Assembly (NCBI GenBank): GCA_964615765.1
Contig: CAZTQN010000042.1
Location: forward strand, 1-28,790
Reading direction: 5' to 3'
Length of the DNA: 28,790 bases
From: CAZTQN01 sp964615765
GTDB taxonomy: Bacteria > Planctomycetota > Phycisphaerae > Phycisphaerales > UBA1924
In this document: piece after piece, positions 1 to 6,151 of the stretch
How positions within the stretch are numbered: the stretch's first letter is position 1
How the letters are laid out: the number at the start of each line of letters is the position of its first letter
Made by a program: the position numbers and the translations under genes
The notes under the pieces: model-generated
What the model was told of the DNA's origin: nothing
Seen by the model: the letters and a program-made list of their open reading frames with translations, nothing else
Databases searched by the model: none

Positions 1-2
1 TG

Positions 3-884
3 GCCGGCACCGTCGGCACGTTCGACTTCACCGTGCGGTCCGACTCCTACGGCGAGATCTTGACGACCGCCAGCAGCTTCACCATCACCGTCGCGCCGAT
101 CGAGGCCATCGCCGACAACGCCAGCGTCACCTTCTCCGCCCCGCGCACCTACTCGTTCGCCACCGACGCCGTCGACTTCCACGCCGTCGGCGCCTTCGCC
201 TTCCCCGCCAGCAACAACGTCAACGTTCTCGGCGACAACGACCCGTGCATCACCTCGCCGTGGCAGAACTCCAACTTCCTGAGCGTCACCGACTTTGTCA
301 TCGTCGGGCCGTCCGTCGGCGGAACGGTGCAGTACGCCCACATCGCCGACGCGGGCGACATCACCCCGCTCTGCGTCGCCAAGCACGACGACGGGCAGGA
401 CATCAGCCTGGGCAACTTCGGCTACACCTTCGACATGGCCGCCGATGAGCCCATCCAGGTCATCGAGGCGTCCCTCACCGCCGGCAAGCTCTACCGCGTG
501 CAGGCCCAGGTGAACTCCGGCACGACGGACATCGCGGTGCTCGGCTACAACCCCGACGCCGGCTTGGAAGAGCGCAACTCCGCCAACTTCAGCCGCGACG
601 CGGCGGGCGCCGGCGGCAGCGAGGTCCTCAACCGCCGCGCCACCCTCAGCGGCTCCCACGCCTTCGTCGTCGCCAACGACAACAAGCAGGCGTCCAACAT
701 CACCGTCCGGGTCCGGTGCGCCGCCGACCACAACGGCGTCGGCAACCTCAGCGTCCAGGACATCTTCGACTTCCTGACCGACTGGTTCAACGGCAGCGCC
801 GCCGCCGACTTCAACCTCTCCGGCGGAGCCCCCACCGTGCAGGACATCTTCGACTTCCTCACCGAGTGGTTCGCGGGCTGCTAA
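3..884 (+). CDS. Secreted dockerin-tagged protein, 3' part only
   Basis: The reading frame is open to the left window edge (no stop before the first GTG at 33), so this is the C-terminal 293 residues of a longer protein. The visible part is beta-rich and low in lysine, typical of an extracellular planctomycete protein; the stretch around 'SLTAGKLYRVQAQ' recalls PPC-type secreted beta-sandwich domains, but I cannot assign it. The last ~55 residues are a paired dockerin/EF-hand-like unit: D-x-N-x-V-G...SVQDIFDFL, then DFNLSGG...TVQDIFDFL, 28 codons apart, opened by an RC pair and closed by a terminal Cys just before the stop (WFAGC). Two Cys bracketing the unit suggest a disulfide clamp. A heptamer repeat and a strong terminator follow. 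The catalytic or binding part, if any, lies outside the window. Confidence 0.85.
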   Translation, partial: AGTVGTFDFTVRSDSYGEILTTASSFTITVAPIEAIADNASVTFSAPRTYSFATDAVDFHAVGAFAFPASNNVNVLGDNDPCITSPWQNSNFLSVTDFVIVGPSVGGTVQYAHIADAGDITPLCVAKHDDGQDISLGNFGYTFDMAADEPIQVIEASLTAGKLYRVQAQVNSGTTDIAVLGYNPDAGLEERNSANFSRDAAGAGGSEVLNRRATLSGSHAFVVANDNKQASNITVRVRCAADHNGVGNLSVQDIFDFLTDWFNGSAAADFNLSGGAPTVQDIFDFLTEWFAGC

Positions 885-902
885 GAGCAGGGGATAGAAG
901 CT

Positions 903-981
903 AGAGGCCAGGGGCCAGGGGCCAGAGGCCAGAGGCCAGGGGCCAGAGGCCAGAGGCCAGAGGCCCAGAAGCCAGAGCCGA
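903..981. repeat. Heptanucleotide tandem array (GRGGCCA)n
   Basis: Starting 18 nt after the stop at 884, the unit GRGGCCA (R mostly A or G) repeats in 7-nt register about nine times: GGGGCCA, GGGGCCA, GAGGCCA, GAGGCCA, GGGGCCA, GAGGCCA, GAGGCCA, GAGGCC(C)A, GAAGCCA, then GAGCCGA. One unit has an extra C. The array closes with GAGCCGACATCCCG, close to the closing sequence of the arrays at 3490 and 28691. It has no spacers, so it is not a CRISPR. The G-runs could form structured DNA or RNA. Confidence 0.9.
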
Positions 982-999
982 CATCCCGCCGCATTTTTC

Positions 1000-1034
1000 G
1001 ACCCGCCCCGTCTTCACGGGGCGGGTCTGTTTTT
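1000..1034 (+). terminator. Intrinsic terminator after the first dockerin gene
   Basis: A perfect 11-bp stem (GACCCGCCCCG at 1000-1010 with CGGGGCGGGTC at 1017-1027) with a 6-nt loop TCTTCA is followed by TGTTTTT. It lies 116 nt after the stop codon at 884, just past the heptamer array. Confidence 0.9.
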
Positions 1035-1081
1035 GTCTTCGCGATGTGCCATCCCTGCGGGGGGCATGCGTCATCCGCGTG

Positions 1082-1112
1082 TGCGGGCCTTGAGGTGTCC
1101 GCAGTTTTTTTT
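1082..1112 (+). terminator. Second hairpin plus T8 run, terminator or leader attenuator
   Basis: TGCGGGCC at 1082-1089 pairs with 1095-1103 (GG-T-GTCCGCA) with one bulged T and one G-T pair, and is followed after one G by eight T residues (1105-1112). This is a second terminator-like structure 48 nt after a strong one. It may be a back-up terminator, or, if transcription of the next gene begins before it, a leader attenuator. Nothing further is recognisable between 1113 and the start at 1263. Confidence 0.55.
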
Positions 1113-1262
1113 GTGTCCGTGGTGCGAGAACCCGGCCGCGGGTCCGGAGCAGGGGTGTCCTCACGCTTCGTGGCCCGGCCTGTTGGCCTGGCCTCACACG
1201 GTTCACCCAGAGCCCCCGGGCGCACGCCAGCGGGCTCGCACACACGGAAAGACAGGCCCACC

Positions 1263-3473
1263 ATGTTCCGCCGCCGCATCGCTCGTTCTTCTCGCCGCAC
1301 GTGTCTCGCGCTGGCCGCCGCCGCCGGCGCACTGGCCGCCCTCACCGGGGCCGCCTCCGCGCAGGTCGACCGCATCATCGACACCCCGACGGGCTGGATC
1401 TATCGCTTCGGCGTGACGCCGGCGACGATCGACGCCGACGTCGCCAACGGCTTCAAGCCGTTCATGATCCAGCGGACCGCGCCGGACTCGTACAACGTGA
1501 TCGCCGTGCAGAACTCCGGCGATTACCAGATCCCCGGCTTCTCGGTCGCCAACACGTACTGGGCCCAGACGCCCGCGGGCCTCGGCGCCGCGATCGCGGG
1601 CGAGCGCATCATCGACCTGGAGTGCTTCGAGCTCAACAACCAGACGGTGATGAGCGCCGTGACCATCCCCAACAGCGGCGCGCAGGCGTCCGGCTGGGGC
1701 TGGCTGTACGACACCACCGCCCAGACGATCATCGACTGGGTCTCCGACTCGCAGACCCCCATCCGCGTCATCGACATCGAGCGGTACGAGGTCAACGGGC
1801 AGGCCCGCTGGGCCGCCGTCGCCGTCAACAACTCCGGGGCCCAGGCCCAGGGCTGGTGGTGGCTGTTCAACGTCGACGCGGCGGCCGTCAGCAACCTGCT
1901 CACCAGCAACGGGGCCCGCCTCATCGATGTCGAGATCACCACGCCCGCGACGATCGTCTCCCCGCCGCTGTACACCGTCATCGCCGTCGCCGACAACCCC
2001 GGTCGCGGCTGGTTCTACCCGAGCCTCTCCTCTTCCGAGATCACCGACCTGCGCAACCAGCACGGGGCCCGCATCACCTGCATGGAGCGGTTCACCGACG
2101 GCCTAGGGCAGACGCGGTACGCCGTGGGCCTGGTCGACAACGCCAACGACATCACCCGGCGCTGCCGCGACCTGATGGACGCGCAGCTCACCAGCGGGAC
2201 GTACGGCTTCAAGGTCAAGCAGGTCGGCGGGCCGGTCATCGCGGCCCTCAACGACGAGTTCGCCTTCGAGCCCGCCAGCATGCTCAAGATTCTGCACGGC
2301 GCCTACGCCATGCGGCAGTGCTCGCTGGTGAACGACACCCTGATCAGCAACATCTGGGTCCGCGACACCTGCAACAACAACGAGTGCCCCGACACCGGCA
2401 CCACCTGCAATCCCGGCTTCGAAACCCTCGGGACCGCGATCGCCGAGATGCTGCAGCAGTCCGACAACAACCGCACGATGGAGATCGAACTCCGCTACGG
2501 GCGGGCCACGCTCAACGCCTTCGCCGACAGCCTCGGGCTCACCAACACGCAGATCAACCACCGCCTGGGCTGCCTGTGCGGCGATCCGTTCAACTCCTTC
2601 TCCGCGACTGACGCCGTCGACCTGTACGAGAAGATCGCCGACGGCTCGCTGTTCAGCGAACTCTGGCGCGACCAGCTCTTCGACCGCATGAACAACCCGT
2701 CGCTCAACACGGTGATTGATCAGGAAGCCGTCGGCCTGAGCCTGACGCCCTCCGAGATCGCCGCGTTCAAGTCCCTCACCCGCATGGCCGCCAAGGCGGG
2801 GTCGTACGGCTGCAGCGGGACGGTCTGGAAGCCCGAGGGCGGCTGGGCCACCATCCCCTTCAAGGTCAACGGGAACGTCGTCCCGCGTGAGTACACCTAC
2901 GCCGCCTTCGTGCACGGCTGCACCAACTCCGACCAGGCCGACGTCGCGTACACGATGAAGCGGGAACTGCTCCGCGAGCAGGTCCGGGCCGCCCTCGTGT
3001 CCTGGGACGCCGCGTGCACCGACGTGGTCATCACCAACCAGCCCGACAACCGCACCGTCAACACCGGCGCCGACGTCACCTTCCTTACGCAGAACTCCGG
3101 CACTGTGGACCAGCGCCGCTGGCAGTGGAGCCAGAACGGCGTGAGCGGGTGGGTCAACCTCTCCAACATCGCCGGCCAGATCTCCGGGGCGACCTCCGCC
3201 ACCCTCACGCTCTCCAACGTGAACGCCGCCGACGCCGGCTACTACCGCCTCAGCCTCACCTCCGACTGCGACTCGGCCGTCTCCGCCGCCGCCCGCCTGA
3301 TCGTCCGCTGCCCGGCTGACTTCAACAACTCCGGCTCGGCCACCGTGCAGGACATCTTCGACTACCTCGACGCGTACTTCGCGGGCCTCCGCTCCGCCGA
3401 CTTCAACGGCTCGGGCTCCGTCACCGTGCAGGACATCTTCGACTACCTCGAGGCGTACTTCGCCGGCTGCTAA
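1263..3473 (+). CDS. Secreted beta-lactamase-fold serine hydrolase with N-terminal tandem repeats, Ig-like and dockerin-like domains
   Basis: A 736-residue protein. The ATG at 1263 is chosen because it begins a clear signal peptide (FRRRIARSSRR, an Ala/Leu core, cleavage after ASA at residue 33); the frame is open further upstream but without a signal-like start. Residues ~38-290 contain about five ~45-residue repeats with recurring W-x-Y, RIIDIExY and AVxxNxG patterns, resembling the bacterial tandem repeat family found with polyglycine-hydrolase-type proteins. Residues ~290-580 hold the penicillin-recognising serine hydrolase motifs: S339-M-L-K342, S400-D-N402 and K511-A-G513 (a KTG variant). 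An Ig-like domain (~586-682, with DAGYY) and a dockerin-like pair (~683-736; units 27 codons apart; terminal Cys) follow. The likely role is an extracellular serine peptidase or esterase; beta-lactamase activity cannot be told from sequence. A heptamer array follows the stop. Confidence 0.88.
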   Translation: MFRRRIARSSRRTCLALAAAAGALAALTGAASAQVDRIIDTPTGWIYRFGVTPATIDADVANGFKPFMIQRTAPDSYNVIAVQNSGDYQIPGFSVANTYWAQTPAGLGAAIAGERIIDLECFELNNQTVMSAVTIPNSGAQASGWGWLYDTTAQTIIDWVSDSQTPIRVIDIERYEVNGQARWAAVAVNNSGAQAQGWWWLFNVDAAAVSNLLTSNGARLIDVEITTPATIVSPPLYTVIAVADNPGRGWFYPSLSSSEITDLRNQHGARITCMERFTDGLGQTRYAVGLVDNANDITRRCRDLMDAQLTSGTYGFKVKQVGGPVIAALNDEFAFEPASMLKILHGAYAMRQCSLVNDTLISNIWVRDTCNNNECPDTGTTCNPGFETLGTAIAEMLQQSDNNRTMEIELRYGRATLNAFADSLGLTNTQINHRLGCLCGDPFNSFSATDAVDLYEKIADGSLFSELWRDQLFDRMNNPSLNTVIDQEAVGLSLTPSEIAAFKSLTRMAAKAGSYGCSGTVWKPEGGWATIPFKVNGNVVPREYTYAAFVHGCTNSDQADVAYTMKRELLREQVRAALVSWDAACTDVVITNQPDNRTVNTGADVTFLTQNSGTVDQRRWQWSQNGVSGWVNLSNIAGQISGATSATLTLSNVNAADAGYYRLSLTSDCDSAVSAAARLIVRCPADFNNSGSATVQDIFDYLDAYFAGLRSADFNGSGSVTVQDIFDYLEAYFAGC

Positions 3474-3489
3474 GGGCAGCGGCGGAGCA

Positions 3490-3552
3490 GGGGCGAGAGG
3501 TCAGGGGCGAGAGGCGAGGGGACTGAACTCCGAGCCGAATCCCGAATCCCGC
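3490..3552. repeat. Heptanucleotide array after the serine-hydrolase gene
   Basis: The sequence reads in 7-nt register: GGGGCGA, GAGGTCA, GGGGCGA, GAGGCGA, GGGGACT, GAACTCC, GAGCCGA, ATCCCGA, ATCCCGC. It begins 16 nt after the stop. Its first 22 bases are identical to those of the array at 28691, and the closing part (tccgagccgaatcccgaatcccg) is shared too. Confidence 0.85.
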
Positions 3553-3596
3553 CGTCTTCTCACCGCCCCAACAAACCCGTCCATCCTCTTCCCAAC

Positions 3597-3636
3597 GCGG
3601 CCCCGGAGGTGTTCTCCGGGGTCGCGTCGTTTCTTC
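3597..3636 (+). terminator. Intrinsic terminator between the serine-hydrolase gene and holA
   Basis: GCGGCCCCGGA (3597-3607) pairs with TCCGGGGTCGC (3615-3625) through 11 bp, including one G-T pair, with a 7-nt loop; GTCGTTTCTTC follows. It lies immediately upstream of the holA -10-like hexamer. Confidence 0.75.
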
Positions 3637-3642
3637 TACACT
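3637..3642 (+). promoter_or_regulatory. -10-like TACACT for leaderless holA
   Basis: TACACT ends 6 nt before the holA ATG, which puts the expected transcription start on or next to the A of the start codon. There is no Shine-Dalgarno in the gap (CCCGCC). A matching -35 is not obvious. The same arrangement recurs at 12410, 14359, 18045, 22319 and 25019. Confidence 0.5.
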
Positions 3643-3648
3643 CCCGCC

Positions 3649-4752
3649 ATGGCCCGCGCCCGCAAGGACACGCCCGAGCTGTCCGACAAGACCCGCATCC
3701 TCATCCTTCACGGCAAGGACCGCTTCCGTCAGGATCAGTATCTCTCGTCGCTCCGCACGATCCTCATCAAGGCCCACGGCGGGGAAGATGCCTTCGACAC
3801 CATCCGCTTCGACGGCGCCCAGGGCCCGCGCATCGTCGCCGATGTCCTCGACGAATGCCGCTCCACCGGGCTGATGCAGCAGCACAAGCTCGTCGTCGTC
3901 GACAACGCCGATCAGCTCGTCAAGGGCGAGGACGACACCGCCGCCCCCGCGCCATCACCGGCCGGCAAAGGCGCCCGCCGCCGCCCGGCGATGGGCCCGC
4001 GTGAACTGCTGGAGAACTACGCCGAGGCCCCGACGGAGACGACGACGCTCGTGCTTCGTGCGCAGGTGTGGCGGCCGGGCAACCTCGACAAGGCGGTTGA
4101 GAAAGTCGGCGTGGTGTTCAAGTGCGAGCCCATGACCGACAGCGAAGCGGTGCAGTGGCTGATCGAGGCGGCCCGCACGCGGCACAACACCACGATCGCG
4201 CCGGAAGACGCCGCGGATCTCGTGCAGGCCCTGGGCACCGACCTTGGGCGGCTGGATTCCGAACTGGAAAAGCTCGCCATCGCCGCCGGCGGCAAGGGGC
4301 AAGCCATCACGCGGAACATCATCCGCGCCCTGGTCGTGTCGACGCGCGAGGACGAGTTCTGGGCGGTGCAGGCGGCGTTGATGTCCTCCAGCCCTGCGCC
4401 CGCGCTGCAGCAGATCCGCGCCTTGCTCGACATCTCGCGCCACGACCCCGTCCCGATCACCTTCGCCTGCGTCGAGATGGCCCGCAAGGTGCACACGGCG
4501 GCCCGCGGGCTGGCCCTCGGCGCTCAGCCCGGGGCGATCATCCCGCACCTGCGCGTGTTCGGGTATGGCCCGGAGCGCGACGCCAAGATCACCGCGATTC
4601 TGAACGCCGCCCGCGCCGCTGGGCCCCGCCGCGCGCTGGCCTTGCTGGTCGAAGCCGTCAACACCGACAGCGCCAACAAGTCGGGTCTGGGGGAGCCGGA
4701 GCGGAACCTGGAGCGTCTGGCCGTGCGGTTTGCGCACGCCGTCCGCCCGTGA
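3649..4752 (+). CDS. holA: DNA polymerase III subunit delta
   Basis: This 367-residue protein is the clamp-loader delta subunit, which opens the beta sliding clamp in the replication clamp-loader complex in the cytoplasm. The N-terminus shows the family pattern: a start strand RILILHGKDRFRQDQYL, then DVLDECRSTGLMQQHKLVVVDNADQLVKG, equivalent to the 'slf...rlVvv..ad' region of HolA. The middle part (TLVLRAQVWRPGNLDK...GVVFKCEPM) and the helical C-terminal collar with 'LGTDLGRLDSELEKLA' and 'DEFWAVQAAL' also fit. The length is slightly above the usual ~340 residues because of an Ala/Pro/Arg-rich loop around residues 100-120. The start has no Shine-Dalgarno but sits 6 nt after TACACT, so a leaderless transcript is likely. 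Confidence 0.9.
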   Translation: MARARKDTPELSDKTRILILHGKDRFRQDQYLSSLRTILIKAHGGEDAFDTIRFDGAQGPRIVADVLDECRSTGLMQQHKLVVVDNADQLVKGEDDTAAPAPSPAGKGARRRPAMGPRELLENYAEAPTETTTLVLRAQVWRPGNLDKAVEKVGVVFKCEPMTDSEAVQWLIEAARTRHNTTIAPEDAADLVQALGTDLGRLDSELEKLAIAAGGKGQAITRNIIRALVVSTREDEFWAVQAALMSSSPAPALQQIRALLDISRHDPVPITFACVEMARKVHTAARGLALGAQPGAIIPHLRVFGYGPERDAKITAILNAARAAGPRRALALLVEAVNTDSANKSGLGEPERNLERLAVRFAHAVRP

Positions 4753-4910
4753 CGGCGCTACTCGCCCCCCGTCGCCGGTTGTTCACGCGGATCAGCCCCG
4801 AGAAAGGTGCGCCCGCTCGCCCGTCCGGGCCGATTTCAAGAGCGGTCTTGTCGTTGTTCCCATCCACCGCGGCCCACGACGGATGCCGCCCAGCGTCGGA
4901 GACGCGCCCC

Positions 4911-6134
4911 GTGCCCTCGCTTGACCACCCCGCGCCCGCCCGCCGAACTCGTGGTTCCCGCGCCGCTCGCCGCCTTGCGTCGGTCCTGCCGGCGGCGTTC
5001 CTTCTCCTGCCGTCGTGCGGCTGGCTGGGTCTTTCGTCCGGTGAAGCCCCGCGGTCCGCCGCGTCCACCGCCGCCGCCAAGCCCACGGGTGCGCTCCGCC
5101 CCGACGCCTTCCGCGAGGGCGACGCCGATGTCGAGGCCGACGCCGACGCGTCGTCGCCCGAGGACCTGCTCGCCGCGGTCGAGCGGCTGAACCAGGCGGA
5201 GGAGTTCCCGCCGCCGCCGTCGACGCGTCGGGCCCGGAACGCGGCCGCGGTTCGCGCTCAGGCCGCGGCGTCGACGGCTGTGCAGCGCGAGGAGCCGGAG
5301 GACCGCTCACTCGCCGCGGCTCGGGCCGTCGCCCGCGACGCCGCGCCCCAGCCCGCCGCGGGTGCGCTTTCGGCAAACGTGCCGGCCCTGACGACCGACG
5401 AGCCGCTGCCGGCGCCATCCCAGTTCCGGCGCGCCACGCTGCCGGCGGTCGCGCCCGCGGACGAGCCGGTGCCGGGTCAGACGATTGACGCCGGCAGCCC
5501 GACCGGCGCGCCGGCGCCCGCGACGTTCATCGCGGCGACCACCGCCGTGCCGCCCGCGCCGGCGTTGCCAGCCTCCACCGCACCGGCCCCCGCCACGCCG
5601 GCCCAGCCGCCCGCGCCCGCACCAGTCCCTGCGCCGACCCCGCCGCCCGCGGCGCCGGAGCCCGCGGGGAGCCCGGCCGCGTCCACCAACCCCGTCCTCG
5701 ATGTCCCGACGATCGCGCTCTGCCAGCGCGTCGACGGCTTCGGGCGGTACACCCCGCTCCCCAGCACGACCTTCTTCGCCGGCAAGCCCGCGCTGTTCAT
5801 TCTCTACACCGAGGTCGAGCACTTCGCCCAGACGCCCGAGGACGACTCCGCCGAGCGCCAGCAGTTCGTGACGGCGTTGGCCCAGCGCGTCGAGCTCTTC
5901 CTCGACGCCGACGGCACGCGTCAGTTCGCCATCCCGGAGCAGTCCATCCGCGAGCGGTCGCGCTCACGCCGGCGGGATTTTTATCTTGTGCAGCGCGTCG
6001 AGCTGCCGCGCACGCTCAGCGTCGGCAAGTACAACCTGAAGGTGCGCGTGACGGACCAGGCGACGGGCCAGCAGGCCGAGCGGATCGTGCCCATCCAGGT
6101 CATCGCTGACCCGTCGGGGCGGCCGGGGCTGTAG
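4911..6134 (+). CDS. Probable lipoprotein with Pro/Ala-rich linker and conserved C-terminal domain
   Basis: 407 residues from GTG 4911. The frame is open far upstream into holA, but those residues are out-of-frame shadow. GTG 4911 has GGAG nine nt upstream and leads into an Arg-rich N-region and a hydrophobic stretch (LASVLPAAFLLLPSC) ending at Cys36, a plausible although not ideal lipobox (L-P-S-C). Residues ~60-258 are low-complexity Ala/Pro/Glu-rich, a wall-spanning type linker. Residues ~262-400 form a compact domain: 'FFAGKPALFILYTEVEHF', 'FAIPEQSIRERSRSRRRDFYLVQRVELPRTLSVGKYNLKVRVTD', a beta-sandwich-like pattern. I do not recognise a named family. It probably acts in the periplasm, anchored to a membrane. 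It is convergent with the next gene with only 17 nt between stops and no visible terminator. Confidence 0.75.
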   Translation: MPSLDHPAPARRTRGSRAARRLASVLPAAFLLLPSCGWLGLSSGEAPRSAASTAAAKPTGALRPDAFREGDADVEADADASSPEDLLAAVERLNQAEEFPPPPSTRRARNAAAVRAQAAASTAVQREEPEDRSLAAARAVARDAAPQPAAGALSANVPALTTDEPLPAPSQFRRATLPAVAPADEPVPGQTIDAGSPTGAPAPATFIAATTAVPPAPALPASTAPAPATPAQPPAPAPVPAPTPPPAAPEPAGSPAASTNPVLDVPTIALCQRVDGFGRYTPLPSTTFFAGKPALFILYTEVEHFAQTPEDDSAERQQFVTALAQRVELFLDADGTRQFAIPEQSIRERSRSRRRDFYLVQRVELPRTLSVGKYNLKVRVTDQATGQQAERIVPIQVIADPSGRPGL

Positions 6135-6151
6135 CGTGGCGGTCCGGACGC

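Noticed and set aside
903..981. CRISPR-like direct repeats
   Set aside because: The unit is 7 nt, with no spacers and no cas gene in the window; it is a short tandem repeat.
1263..3473. Antibiotic-resistance beta-lactamase
   Set aside because: The SxxK/SDN/KAG set shows the fold, but the size, repeats, Ig and dockerin-like domains fit an extracellular hydrolase; resistance cannot be inferred.
4122..4910. Upstream extension of the lipoprotein frame into holA
   Set aside because: The extra residues are Arg/Gly/Ala shadow of holA in another frame; GTG 4911 has a ribosome binding site and begins the signal-like sequence.
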